A stretch of 64,000 bases of DNA. It comes from an uncultured Pirellula sp. Its GTDB lineage: Bacteria; Planctomycetota; Planctomycetia; Pirellulales; Pirellulaceae. Positions 21,348-30,711 of the stretch are shown one piece after another. Location: assembly GCA_903858115.1 (NCBI GenBank), contig CAIOHR010000222.1, positions 1 to 64,000 of the forward strand. The letters are read 5' to 3'. A model generated the notes under the pieces. The model worked only from the letters and a program-made list of their open reading frames with translations. It made no database searches and was not told the origin of the DNA. Position 1 is the stretch's first letter, and the number at the start of each line of letters is the position of its first letter. The position numbers were made by a program, and so were the translations under genes.

Positions 21348-22310
21348 ATGAGAACGATGCGCTTTTGGTTCCTTGGTAGCTGGATGGCACTCATTTTGAG
21401 TCTGGGTGGATATGCCCAAGAAGTCAAGATTGGTGAAATCACTGCGGTGTGGAAAAGGACACCAATAGCGGAGGTGCAGGTTGAATTCGAGTCTCGTGTC
21501 GTTGAGACCAAGCTCACTTCGAATGCTCAGATGAAAGTTCAGGTCGATGCTGTGGGGCAGACCGAGTCTAGTTCCCAGGTAGCCAAAGGGCGATTCTATA
21601 GAAACGTTCTTGTTGGAATGCGCAAGAGTTCCGCCGAGCGAGAGTGGAATTGGATTGGCGGTCGCGGAGGGCTGAGTGTTGATCGCGTTTCGCTGAAGAA
21701 CGAGGGGATATTTGGTGTTGTAGCGGAAGCGGACCGAGAGGCAACGATTGTGACGTTGCAAGAGGTGCAGTTGATAATGGCTTGGTTAGACCCGCTGGCA
21801 ACGACGATGTTCTCTCGCATCAAACTCGACGATGAGCTAGACCTTCGAAGCTTTGAAGATCCAGCGATCGGTTCGGTTGTTCAGATGGAGATTCGAGGAG
21901 AGAGAACGTTTGAAATGGTGCTCGCCAAGAAGTTCGATTGGCGACCGATTGAGGCGAGGGAGTTTTTGGGAAACAAGCTCGTCGCGCAATCGGAATGGAC
22001 TTATCAGGTGAAGGATCAGAAGCGAATCGAGCTTGTGGACGCGACTCAGACGACTTTTCGTGGCTTGGTAACCAGTGAGTGCAAGATCCAAATGGAATCG
22101 GTTCGATTGGAGTGCCCCGAAGATCGGATCGCAATTGCTTTGGAAGGCGAGTATGTTCTTTTCGAAGATTCGGGAAAAGGGAAAACGTATGTTGTGCTGA
22201 AAGATGGTACCAAGCATGTTTTGACCGATGAAATGCGGCGGGGGCGAAAAAGTTGGACGGAAATTTTTGCTTGGGTGCGAGAGAATTCTCCCAAAGGTGC
22301 GACTAAATAG
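21348..22310 (+). CDS. Hypothetical secreted protein
   Basis: 320 aa ORF with signal peptide-like N-terminus MRTMRFWFLGSWMALILSLGGYAQ; no recognised domain. Confidence 0.65.
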   Translation: MRTMRFWFLGSWMALILSLGGYAQEVKIGEITAVWKRTPIAEVQVEFESRVVETKLTSNAQMKVQVDAVGQTESSSQVAKGRFYRNVLVGMRKSSAEREWNWIGGRGGLSVDRVSLKNEGIFGVVAEADREATIVTLQEVQLIMAWLDPLATTMFSRIKLDDELDLRSFEDPAIGSVVQMEIRGERTFEMVLAKKFDWRPIEAREFLGNKLVAQSEWTYQVKDQKRIELVDATQTTFRGLVTSECKIQMESVRLECPEDRIAIALEGEYVLFEDSGKGKTYVVLKDGTKHVLTDEMRRGRKSWTEIFAWVRENSPKGATK

Positions 22311-22322
22311 TAAAACTAGAGG

Positions 22323-23048
22323 ATGCATCTAGCCCATTTAAGAATCATCGGAGACGTTCATGGCCGTATTGTCCCCAGGCAACGTCGCGCGGATCTAGAC
22401 AAAGACAGACGCTCCACGCCCGCAATATGGCGAGATCGACGCGTCCGAGGTAGGAGTTATCAACGGTTGGCTTTGGAGTCGAAGTACTCGATTCAGGTCG
22501 GGGATTTAGCAGGAGACTATTCGGAGCTTTCCGATATCGATCCGGGATTCCATCGCGTCGTGGCTGGAAATCATGACAACCTGCCGAAGCTAAGTCAGCA
22601 TTTCTTGGGAGACTACGGCATCTTCTCTGTCCCATGCAATGCGGGAAAAATGGATGTCTTCTACGTTCGGGGAGCCGCCAGTATCGATCGAGCGATGCGA
22701 GTGGAAGGGTTGAATTGGTGGCCAGACGAAGAGCTCAGCGAAGCCCAGCATCCGTCAGCGATGGAGGCATACATCGTAGCAAAGCCGCGCATGGTGGTGA
22801 CGCATGATTGCCCTAGCGAGTTAGTGTCTACTGTGGCGACGTTGGAGGAAGATATACAGAAGAGCCAAACGAATAATCTTCTTCAGAGAATGTTCGAGGC
22901 GCATGCGCCGCAATGGTGGTTCTTTGGGCACCATCACAAGAACTGGGTGTTTCAGCACCCTAGAGGGACGCGATTTGTCTGCTTGGGGTCGCTCGCCTAT
23001 TTTGATTTTGATGAGAACGGACGGTCGGTATCTTGGAAACCCGAGTAA
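22323..23048 (+). CDS. Metallophosphoesterase (calcineurin-like) with an apparent 30-aa insertion after the first motif
   Basis: LRIIGDVHGR … KYSIQVGDLAGDY … VAGNHDN … FFGHHH. Confidence 0.85.
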   Translation: MHLAHLRIIGDVHGRIVPRQRRADLDKDRRSTPAIWRDRRVRGRSYQRLALESKYSIQVGDLAGDYSELSDIDPGFHRVVAGNHDNLPKLSQHFLGDYGIFSVPCNAGKMDVFYVRGAASIDRAMRVEGLNWWPDEELSEAQHPSAMEAYIVAKPRMVVTHDCPSELVSTVATLEEDIQKSQTNNLLQRMFEAHAPQWWFFGHHHKNWVFQHPRGTRFVCLGSLAYFDFDENGRSVSWKPE

Positions 23049-23063
23049 AGCGGAAAGAGCAAA

Positions 23064-24281
23064 ATGGAATTGGAAGGCTGGTTGTCAGCGAATGCCAATC
23101 AGATGGCAGACGATCTTGAGCGATTGTGCAATGTGAGTTCTGGGTCGGATGATCTGGATGGTTTGCGACACATGGAGGAGATGTTAGTCGAGTATTTTGA
23201 GCCGCTGGGAGTTCCTTGTCAGCGGATACCGTTGCCAGACTTCGAAGTGATGGACGATTGCGGTGTTGCGAGGCTTCAATCCACCTCGCGTGCCATTCGA
23301 TGGGATATGGTGCGTGCCAAGGCGTCGCATCGAAAGAAGTTGTTGATGTCGATTCATTACGACACGGTTTATGGACCAGAGAGTTCTTTTCAGCGTTGTG
23401 AGCGATACGAAGTGGGCGGAGAGCAAAGGATGCGAGGGCCCGGTGTCATCGATGCGAAAGGCGGCATCGTTATCCTGAAGTGGACAGCGATGGCAGCTAA
23501 GCAATTTCTCGACTTGTCCGAAGTTGGATTGAGCATAGTGCTAACACCTGACGAAGAAATTGGCTCGCCTGCTTCGATAGATTTGTGGAGACGCATTGCG
23601 AATGAGTATGGGTTTGCAATGCTTTACGAGCCGACCATGGCGGATGGTTCGATGGTCTCGCATCGCAAAGGAACCGGGACTTATATAGCCATCGTGCGAG
23701 GGCGTTCGGCTCATTCCGGGCGCAATTTTTCGGCTGGACGCAATGCGATTCTGCATGCGTCCAGATTAGCGGTTCGATTGGATGGACTGAATGGGGTGCG
23801 AGAAGGGGTTACGGTGAATGTCGGGAAGATTCGTGGTGGTGACGCTGTTAATGTTGTGCCCGATTTATGTGTTTTGCGTGTTAATGTCCGGGTGAATGAT
23901 CATTCGGACTACGGATGGATACAGCAGCAGATCGAGAAGATACGCGCAGAAATGGACCTGCCGTCTGAAGGGTTTCGTGTAGAAATCACCGGCGGAGTTC
24001 ATTCGGCTCCGAAGGTGATGGATGCATCGACGCAGGGTTGGATGCAAGCGGTGGAGCGAAGGGGAAAAGAATTGGGTCAATCGATCCATTGGAAAGGGTC
24101 AGGCGGGGCAAGTGATGGGAATAAGCTAGCGCAGCTTGGGCTGCCCAACATTGATACGTTTGGGCCAGAGGGAGATTTATTGCATAGCGACCAGGAGTGG
24201 GTATCCATTGCCAGCATGCCGAAAAAGGTGCGTTTAGGGGTCGCAATGATTGAGTATTGGGCAGGCATACCTGAAAAATGA
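23064..24281 (+). CDS. M20 family metallopeptidase (acetylornithine deacetylase/carboxypeptidase G2-like)
   Basis: LLMSIHYDTVYG, GPGVIDAKGGIVILK, LTPDEEIGSPAS, SGGASDGNKLAQLGLPNIDTFGPEGDLLHSDQEWV. Confidence 0.93.
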   Translation: MELEGWLSANANQMADDLERLCNVSSGSDDLDGLRHMEEMLVEYFEPLGVPCQRIPLPDFEVMDDCGVARLQSTSRAIRWDMVRAKASHRKKLLMSIHYDTVYGPESSFQRCERYEVGGEQRMRGPGVIDAKGGIVILKWTAMAAKQFLDLSEVGLSIVLTPDEEIGSPASIDLWRRIANEYGFAMLYEPTMADGSMVSHRKGTGTYIAIVRGRSAHSGRNFSAGRNAILHASRLAVRLDGLNGVREGVTVNVGKIRGGDAVNVVPDLCVLRVNVRVNDHSDYGWIQQQIEKIRAEMDLPSEGFRVEITGGVHSAPKVMDASTQGWMQAVERRGKELGQSIHWKGSGGASDGNKLAQLGLPNIDTFGPEGDLLHSDQEWVSIASMPKKVRLGVAMIEYWAGIPEK

Positions 24282-24291
24282 ATATTTGCGA

Positions 24292-24320
24292 TTGACGGCT
24301 CGGCCTTACCTCCCTATCTT
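24292..24320 (+). promoter_or_regulatory. Candidate sigma70-type promoter for the ribosomal protein cluster
   Basis: TTGACG (24292-24297), 17-bp spacer, TATCTT (24315-24320), in the gap before rpsJ. Confidence 0.5.
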
Positions 24321-24353
24321 TTTGCCTCCCGCGAGCGACGTGGGGTTTGGTGA

Positions 24354-24378
24354 GCTGTAAAAACGACAAATTTACAGC
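24354..24378 (+). promoter_or_regulatory. Stem-loop immediately upstream of rpsJ
   Basis: GCTGTAAA (24354-24361) / TTTACAGC (24371-24378), 9-nt loop, followed by a T-rich tract; ends ~20 nt before the rpsJ start. Confidence 0.5.
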
Positions 24379-24398
24379 GTTTTCAACGTTTTTTCAAA

Positions 24399-24734
24399 GT
24401 GGTGAGCACAGTGTCTGGTTCGCATGAAGTTATTCGGATCCGAATGGAAGCCTATGATCATGCGGTTTTGGATCAGAGCGCCCTTGAGATCGTTGATACA
24501 GCCAAGCGAACGCACTCTGAGGTGCATGGTCCAATTCCGTTGCCGACTCGAATCGAAAAGTATACGGTCCTCGCTGGTCCGAACATCGACAAGAAGGCTC
24601 GTCAGCAGTTCGAGATTCGAACTCACAAGCGATTGATTGACATCAAGCAAGCGACGGCGAAGACCATTGAAGCTTTGAATAAATTGAGTCTGCCTGCAGG
24701 GGTGGATATCAAGATCAAGGCGACGTCGCGATAG
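24399..24734 (+). CDS. rpsJ: 30S ribosomal protein S10
   Basis: [27 protein letters not shown] … [15 protein letters not shown] … RTHKRLIDI. Confidence 0.97.
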   Translation: MVSTVSGSHEVIRIRMEAYDHAVLDQSALEIVDTAKRTHSEVHGPIPLPTRIEKYTVLAGPNIDKKARQQFEIRTHKRLIDIKQATAKTIEALNKLSLPAGVDIKIKATSR

Positions 24735-24789
24735 TAGCGGTTTTTTATTAACGTATCCATCAGGTATTCCACAATGAAACGGAAGTCCT

Positions 24790-24876
24790 GAGGGTAACCA
24801 TCGAGATGCGATCTGCCAAATGTCGGCAGGTTGCAAGCCGGATGAAAGTATCTGGCGAATCATTGGTGTGTCCCTC
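24790..24876 (+). promoter_or_regulatory. Predicted three-way-junction RNA between rpsJ and rplC
   Basis: Closing stem GAGGG 24790-24794 / CCCTC 24872-24876, extended by ACCA 24797-24800 / TGGT 24864-24867; inner hairpins CTGCC/GGCAG (24813-24829) and GCCGGAT/ATCTGGC (24837-24856, one G-U). Confidence 0.4.
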
Positions 24877-24903
24877 TCGGCAAACGATTTACGGAAAAAA
24901 ACG

Positions 24904-25590
24904 ATGAGCAAAGGTATACTCGGCCGAAAGGTCGGAATGACACAGATTTTTGAGCAGGACGGAAGGGCGATTCCGGTTACTGTTATTGAGGCAGGTCCTT
25001 GCCATGTTTTGCAAATCAAGACCGTAGATCGAGATGGTTACGAGGCAATGCAGATCGGTTTCGCAGACAAGCCACGACGTTTGGTCGGTCGTGCTGGGCG
25101 AGGTCATGTTGCTTCTATCTCCAGCAAGAGATCGACCAAGCTAAAGGCGGCTGGTGGTTCGGTCGGTACGAAGCCTGAGTGCGAGCCAAAACGATTTGTT
25201 CGTGAGTTCCGCGGTGCTGCGACTGCTGAAGTTGGTGCTGAAATCAAGGTTAGTGTGCTTGATGGCGTGAAGTCGGTCGATGTGACCGGTACTTCGAAGG
25301 GTTGTGGTTTCTCTGGTTGGATGAAGCGGCACAATTACGCTGGTCAGCGTGCAACGCACGGTGTGAAGAAGGTCCATCGACATGCTGGTGGTACGAGTGC
25401 TGGTACTTATCCTGGTCGTGTTCGCAAGGGTAAGAAGGGTGCGGGGCATTACGGTGTTGACCGTGTTACGATGCGGAACATGAAGGTGGTTCGCGTGGAT
25501 GCGGAGAACAATTTGCTGCTCGTTCATGGTGCCGTTCCTGGTCCGACGGGCGGATTCGTTATCGTTCGTGAAACCAACAAGCTTGGCTAG
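24904..25590 (+). CDS. rplC: 50S ribosomal protein L3
   Basis: [50 protein letters not shown]; start at 24904 preferred to 24820. Confidence 0.97.
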   Translation: MSKGILGRKVGMTQIFEQDGRAIPVTVIEAGPCHVLQIKTVDRDGYEAMQIGFADKPRRLVGRAGRGHVASISSKRSTKLKAAGGSVGTKPECEPKRFVREFRGAATAEVGAEIKVSVLDGVKSVDVTGTSKGCGFSGWMKRHNYAGQRATHGVKKVHRHAGGTSAGTYPGRVRKGKKGAGHYGVDRVTMRNMKVVRVDAENNLLLVHGAVPGPTGGFVIVRETNKLG

Positions 25591-25636
25591 GGGTTGGCTA
25601 AAAGATTCGGCCAAGGCATTGAGGTAAATTTTAATA

Positions 25637-26263
25637 ATGACAACACTTCCGGTTTTTGATCTCGCGGGCAACAAGGTTGGCGATTACGAAATCGATCCAG
25701 CTTCGATCGCTCCGAAGGTTAGTAAGCAGCTTCTTCACGACGTGGTCGTGATGTACTTGGCGAACAAGCGTCAAGGTAGCAATAAAACAAAGACGCGCGG
25801 CGAGGTTTCTGGTTCGACAAAAAAGCTTTACAAGCAAAAAGGGACTGGGAACGCTCGTGCTGGGGCGAGGCGGACTCCGGTTCGTCGTGGTGGTGGTCAC
25901 GCAAATGCTCGCCAACCGCGATCGTATTACTATCGGCTTCCTCGCAAGGCGGTTCAGGCTGCGACACGAATGGCGATCGCTTCGAAGATTTCTTCGGGTT
26001 CGGTTGTCGTGGTGGATCAGTTGAAGATGGATGCGCCAAAGACGAAGACGTTGGCGGCGGCTTTCAAGGCTTTGGGTCTTGAAGGGCAGACGAAGACGTT
26101 GGCAATTGGCGGTGTGGATCGCAATGTTTACTTGAGCGGTCGAAACATTCAGGGTTGTACTGTAAGTACAGTTTCAGACTTGAATGCTCTCGCGGTTTTG
26201 CGACCTCGAAAGTTGGTTGTGACGCGTGAGGCTCTCGACTGGATCAAGTCGCGAGTTGGCTAG
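25637..26263 (+). CDS. rplD: 50S ribosomal protein L4
   Basis: LPVFDLAGNKVGDYEI, KQKGTGNARAGARRTPVRRGGGHA. Confidence 0.97.
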   Translation: MTTLPVFDLAGNKVGDYEIDPASIAPKVSKQLLHDVVVMYLANKRQGSNKTKTRGEVSGSTKKLYKQKGTGNARAGARRTPVRRGGGHANARQPRSYYYRLPRKAVQAATRMAIASKISSGSVVVVDQLKMDAPKTKTLAAAFKALGLEGQTKTLAIGGVDRNVYLSGRNIQGCTVSTVSDLNALAVLRPRKLVVTREALDWIKSRVG

Positions 26264-26325
26264 TATTGAGTATTGATAATAGGGTCCCTTCGGGGGTTGT
26301 TTGAGCGGTAACGCGAAAGAGAATC

Positions 26326-26637
26326 ATGGCAAAGCAGCCACCTAAAACAAGCATGACACTAACGGCGCACCAAATCGTCATACGACCATTGGTGACCGAA
26401 AAGGGTGTGCACAAAGCTACGCGACAGAATCGTTATGCTTTCGAAGTGAATCCGTTGGCGGACAAGACCGACATTAAGGATGCAATCGAAGAGCTATTTA
26501 ATGTAAAGGTGATTGCAGTAGCGACACAGAATCGTGCCGGCAAGAGTCGCCGTTACAAAGCAAAACTCGGCGTGACGAGAGCTTGGAAAAAAGCGATTGT
26601 CAAGTTGAGCAGCGAACACAAGATCGACTTCTTCTAA
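26326..26637 (+). CDS. rplW: 50S ribosomal protein L23
   Basis: HQIVIRPLVTEKGVHKATRQNRYAFEVNPLADKTDIKDAIEELFNVKV. Confidence 0.96.
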   Translation: MAKQPPKTSMTLTAHQIVIRPLVTEKGVHKATRQNRYAFEVNPLADKTDIKDAIEELFNVKVIAVATQNRAGKSRRYKAKLGVTRAWKKAIVKLSSEHKIDFF

Positions 26638-26652
26638 GGAACGGCTAGAACT

Positions 26653-27510
26653 ATGGGAATTCGAGTATATCGACCAACATCGCCGGGCCGAAGAAATTCA
26701 TCGGTTAGCGATTTTGCTGAGTTGACTCCAGGCGCAAAGCCTGAGAAGTCTCTCTTGAAGAGATTGAAGCGTCACGGCGGTCGTAACAATCAAGGATTCA
26801 TTACGGCGCGACATCGTGGTGGTGGGCACAAACAGATGTATCGCATCATTGACTTTCGTCGAACGAAGGATGGTGTTACGGCTAAGGTGGATTCGATTCA
26901 GTACGATCCAAACAGATCGGCTCGGATTGCATTGTTGCATTACGCGGATGGTGAGAAGGCTTACGTTATCGCTCCAGATGGCTTGAAGGCTGGGCAGACA
27001 TTGGTGAATGGCTCGGATGCGCCTCCGACGGTTGGGAATTGTTTGCCGATGCGAAATATTCCGCCAGGAACGGAAGTTTGCTGTGTGGAAATGACGCCTG
27101 GGCGTGGGGCGGCTCTTTGTCGGTCAGCTGGTACCTCGGCTGTTTTGATGGCGAGGGAATCGGGTTGGGCGCAGTTGCAGCTTCCGAGTGGTGAAATTCG
27201 GCGGGTGCCAGGTCAGTGCCGAGCTGTCATTGGTAAAATTGGAAATTCGGATCACGACGCGGTTCGAATCGGCAAAGCGGGACGAAACCGATGGAAGGGT
27301 TGGAGACCACACGTTCGCGGTACGGCGATGAATCCTCACGATCACCCGCACGGTGGTGGTGAAGGCCGGACCAAGGGTGGGCGACATCCGGTCAGTCCAA
27401 CCGGTGTTTTGGCAAAGGGTGGAAAGACACGTCGACCACGCAAGCCAAGCAATACCGCGATTATTCGTCGACGCAAGTCGGTTCGTTACGGTCAATTAAA
27501 ACTTAAGTAG
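26653..27510 (+). CDS. rplB: 50S ribosomal protein L2
   Basis: [36 protein letters not shown]. Confidence 0.98.
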   Translation: MGIRVYRPTSPGRRNSSVSDFAELTPGAKPEKSLLKRLKRHGGRNNQGFITARHRGGGHKQMYRIIDFRRTKDGVTAKVDSIQYDPNRSARIALLHYADGEKAYVIAPDGLKAGQTLVNGSDAPPTVGNCLPMRNIPPGTEVCCVEMTPGRGAALCRSAGTSAVLMARESGWAQLQLPSGEIRRVPGQCRAVIGKIGNSDHDAVRIGKAGRNRWKGWRPHVRGTAMNPHDHPHGGGEGRTKGGRHPVSPTGVLAKGGKTRRPRKPSNTAIIRRRKSVRYGQLKLK

Positions 27511-27533
27511 TTTGTAGGGAAGAGTTCTGACGT

Positions 27534-27806
27534 ATGGGACGTTCGACAAAAAAAGGGCCTTTCGTAGAGCCCAAGCTGTTCGCAAAGTTGCTGAAGGCGC
27601 GTGAAAAGGGTGACGGTCAACCGATCACTACTTGGGCGCGTCGATGCACCATCGTTCCAGAGTTCGTTGGAGCGACCTTCATGGTTCACAACGGCAAGGC
27701 TCACATCAAAGTGTTCGTAACGGAAGATATGGTCGGTCACAAGCTCGGCGAGTTTGCACCGACCCGTACTTTCCGTGGGCACGGCGGTAAGGGCGGCAAG
27801 AAGTAA
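27534..27806 (+). CDS. rpsS: 30S ribosomal protein S19
   Basis: [54 protein letters not shown]. Confidence 0.98.
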   Translation: MGRSTKKGPFVEPKLFAKLLKAREKGDGQPITTWARRCTIVPEFVGATFMVHNGKAHIKVFVTEDMVGHKLGEFAPTRTFRGHGGKGGKK

Positions 27807-27831
27807 CGACTTTTTGAAATAGGGATTTATC

Positions 27832-28188
27832 ATGGCTTTTAAGGCCGTTCATCGATACGCACGCATCAGTTCCAGAAAGGTTCGACCTCTGGCTGACTTG
27901 GTTCGTGGTAAGTTTGCTGACGAGGCGCTTGAGCTGCTCCAATTTCAGCCCCATCGCGGTGCTCGTATGTTGGAGAAGGTGATCAAGAGCGCAGTTGGCA
28001 ACGCGCAAGATACAGAGCAAAACGGTGGACGTTCTTTCTCTGCGGAAGAGTTGGTTGTCGTGGATGCTCGCATTGACGGCGGTCCTATGTTCAAGCGATT
28101 TCGACCGATGTCGCGAGGCCAGGCGTTCACAGTTCTAAAGCGAACGAGCCACATTTCGGTAGAACTCAAACGTCTGGAAGAGCTGTAG
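27832..28188 (+). CDS. rplV: 50S ribosomal protein L22
   Basis: HRYARISSRKVRPLADLVRGK … GPMFKRFRPMSRGQAFTVLKRTSHI. Confidence 0.97.
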   Translation: MAFKAVHRYARISSRKVRPLADLVRGKFADEALELLQFQPHRGARMLEKVIKSAVGNAQDTEQNGGRSFSAEELVVVDARIDGGPMFKRFRPMSRGQAFTVLKRTSHISVELKRLEEL

Positions 28189-28198
28189 GAACTGAGAT

Positions 28199-28912
28199 AT
28201 GGGACAAAAAGTAAATCCAATTGGTTTTCGTACTGGCATCGTCATGGGCTGGAAAAGCCGATGGTATGCTAACAAAAAAGAGTTCGCCGAGCTTTTGGTC
28301 GAAGACCAAAAGATTCGCAAGTTCATTAAGTTTCATCCGACAAAGCCCGCATATAGAGAAGCGGGGATCGATCGAATCGAGATCGAGCGGACGCGTGATG
28401 AAGTTCGGTTGATGGTTTTCGTGGCAAAGCCAGGTTTGATCATCGGCAAGAAGGGTACAGAGATTGAGGTTTTGCAGGAAGAGCTGCAGAACTTGATCGG
28501 ACGAAGAGTCAACTTGAAGGTTGAAGAAGTATACCGACCTGAGATTCAGGCGCAATTGATTGCTGAAGACATTGCGAAACAATTGGCGAAGCGATCAAGT
28601 TTCCGTCGGACGATGAAGCGTTCCATTGAAACAGCGATGGATGCGGGTGCATTGGGTATCAAGATACAAATGTCAGGACGTCTTGGTGGTGCAGAAATGG
28701 CTCGTTGCGAAAAAGGCAACGCAGGTGCTCTGCCGTTGAGTACGATTCAGGCAAAGATTAGTTATGGGTTCGCTGAAGCCGCTACTCCGCAAGGAAACAT
28801 CGGCATTCAAGTGTGGGTAAATCAAGGTTCTTACGCGGGAGATGCTAACGATGGCGCTGATGCCCAAACGGGTCAAGCACCGAAAAAGCCAAAGAGGACG
28901 TATAAAAGGTAA
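28199..28912 (+). CDS. rpsC: 30S ribosomal protein S3
   Basis: MGQKVNPIGFRTGI, PGLIIGKKGTEIEVL, KRSIETAMDAGALGIKIQMSGRLGGAEMAR. Confidence 0.98.
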   Translation: MGQKVNPIGFRTGIVMGWKSRWYANKKEFAELLVEDQKIRKFIKFHPTKPAYREAGIDRIEIERTRDEVRLMVFVAKPGLIIGKKGTEIEVLQEELQNLIGRRVNLKVEEVYRPEIQAQLIAEDIAKQLAKRSSFRRTMKRSIETAMDAGALGIKIQMSGRLGGAEMARCEKGNAGALPLSTIQAKISYGFAEAATPQGNIGIQVWVNQGSYAGDANDGADAQTGQAPKKPKRTYKR

Positions 28913-29267
28913 CGCGACCCGCGGTAACAAGGTTGTTTTCGGTGACTTTGGTCTCCAATGCCTTCAAGGTGGTTGGATCCGAGCCCAGACAATCGAAGCG
29001 GGGCGTATCGCCGGAAATCAATACGTTCGTGGTGAAGGTCGGCTTTACATTCGGATATTTCCAGATAAACCAATTTCCTCAAAGCCTTTGGAAACCCGGA
29101 TGGGTAAAGGTAAAGGGGAGCCGGAATACTGGGTAGCGGTAGTTCGACCTGGAACGGTTTTGTATGAGCTTGGTGGTGTGACGGAGCAACAGGCAAAGGT
29201 CTGTTTCGCTCGTCTTGCTGCGAAGATGCCGATTCCAGTTCGATTGATTCGACGTCGTCCTGCGTAG
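28851..29267 (+). CDS. rplP: 50S ribosomal protein L16
   Basis: MALMPKRVKHRKSQRGRIKGNATRGN … GKGKGEPEYWVAVV; GGGAG Shine-Dalgarno-like sequence ~8 nt before 28851. Confidence 0.95.
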   Translation: MALMPKRVKHRKSQRGRIKGNATRGNKVVFGDFGLQCLQGGWIRAQTIEAGRIAGNQYVRGEGRLYIRIFPDKPISSKPLETRMGKGKGEPEYWVAVVRPGTVLYELGGVTEQQAKVCFARLAAKMPIPVRLIRRRPA

Positions 29268-29337
29268 GTTACTACGTGGACGGTGTGGATGGAAAACGAG
29301 AAATTTGACTGAAGAAAATATTAAAGACTGAAACAGA

Positions 29338-29535
29338 ATGAAAGCTTCAGAACTTAGAGAAATGAGCGACGAGCAGCTTGAGCTCACAGCGGTAGATGCT
29401 GCTGAAACGATGTTCAAGTTGCGGTTGCAGTCGCAGACGGAGCGAGTCGACGTGCCGACGCAAATGCGTCATAATCGTCGGTTGATTGCTCGAGTACGTA
29501 CAATTCAAACCGAACGAAGCCTGAAAAAGGTTTAG
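29338..29535 (+). CDS. rpmC: 50S ribosomal protein L29
   Basis: MKASELREMSDEQLE … FKLRLQ … RRLIARVRTIQTER. Confidence 0.95.
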   Translation: MKASELREMSDEQLELTAVDAAETMFKLRLQSQTERVDVPTQMRHNRRLIARVRTIQTERSLKKV

Positions 29536-29579
29536 TTCACTGACTTCCGATTTATTGATCTAGCAAGCGTTAAAGAATT

Positions 29580-29864
29580 ATGCCACGGCGAATTTTGGTT
29601 GGTGTTGTGACCAGCGATAAAGCGGCGAAGACCCGTAGAGTCGAGATCGAGCGATTGGTGAGACACCCGCGCTATTCGAAGATTATTCGTAAGAAGACAG
29701 TGTGCCACGTTCACGACGAAGATAATGTTTCGAAGATGGGCGACAAAGTCGAGATCGAAGAATGTCGACCTTTGTCGAAGATGAAGCGATGGACTTTGAT
29801 TCGTATAGTTGAAAAGAACAAGTTGGTAGAGAGTGTAGTGGCTGACGAAGCAGCAGCAAGCTAA
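29580..29864 (+). CDS. rpsQ: 30S ribosomal protein S17
   Basis: [37 protein letters not shown] … VHDEDN. Confidence 0.96.
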   Translation: MPRRILVGVVTSDKAAKTRRVEIERLVRHPRYSKIIRKKTVCHVHDEDNVSKMGDKVEIEECRPLSKMKRWTLIRIVEKNKLVESVVADEAAAS

Positions 29865-29938
29865 CCTGCATCTAGTTTGGGTAGCGATTGGCAGCAACAT
29901 CGGTAGGAACACGAAATAGAGTTTGGAATTAGTTCAAA

Positions 29939-30307
29939 ATGATCCAGCAAGAAACAAGATTGGTGGTAGCAGACAACACAGGTGCACGCGAGGTGATGTG
30001 CATCAAGGTGTTGGGAGGAACCAGGCGGCGTTATGCGAGTCTGGGTGATGTTATCATCTGCTCGGTCAAGAGCGTAATTCCAGGTAGCGAAGTGAAGAAA
30101 AAGGCTGTCGTTCGTGGAGTGGTGGTGCGTGTGTCGCAGCCCGCAAGACGAGCGGACGGTAGCTATGTTCGATTTGACACAAACGCTGTGGTGTTGGTTG
30201 ACAAAGACAACAACCCACGCGGAACACGGATATTTGGAGCGGTCGCACGAGAGCTTCGTGAAAAGAGCTTCACAAAAATTGTATCTCTGGCGAGTGAGGT
30301 AGTTTAG
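29939..30307 (+). CDS. rplN: 50S ribosomal protein L14
   Basis: [27 protein letters not shown] … [29 protein letters not shown]. Confidence 0.98.
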   Translation: MIQQETRLVVADNTGAREVMCIKVLGGTRRRYASLGDVIICSVKSVIPGSEVKKKAVVRGVVVRVSQPARRADGSYVRFDTNAVVLVDKDNNPRGTRIFGAVARELREKSFTKIVSLASEVV

Positions 30308-30658
30308 ATGTTGATCAAAGTGAATGACACCGTTGTCATGCTCTCAGGGCGAGACAAAGGTCAGAAGGGCAAAGTGCTCAAAGTAGATCGCGCAGAAGGT
30401 ACGGTGGTGGTTGAAGGTCTGAACAAGATATTCAAGCACGTGAAGCGATCGCAGCGGAATCCGCAGGGTGGACGACTGTCGAAGGAATCTGCAGTGGACG
30501 CTTCGAAAGTAGCTTTGGTTTGCCCTCAAACTGGAAAGCCAACAAGAATTGGTGTGCGGTTCCTTCCGGATGGAACCAAAGAAAGATATAGCAAAAAGAG
30601 TGGTGCAACGATAAGTGTTGTTGCTCCAGCGCGTGCATCCAACGCGAAGAAGTCCTAA
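30308..30658 (+). CDS. rplX: 50S ribosomal protein L24
   Basis: IKVNDTVVMLSGRDKGQKGKVLKV … ALVCPQTGKPTRIGVRFLPDGTKERYSKKSG; directly abuts rplN. Confidence 0.96.
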   Translation: MLIKVNDTVVMLSGRDKGQKGKVLKVDRAEGTVVVEGLNKIFKHVKRSQRNPQGGRLSKESAVDASKVALVCPQTGKPTRIGVRFLPDGTKERYSKKSGATISVVAPARASNAKKS

Positions 30659-30711
30659 ACCGTTCGTTTGAACCCATGAGATAATGGAGCCTTTGAGGCT
30701 CACAGACCAAA

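Noticed and set aside
25141-25674. 177-aa minus-strand ORF across rplC/rplD
   Set aside because: Shadow ORF opposite confidently identified ribosomal protein genes; no recognisable motif.
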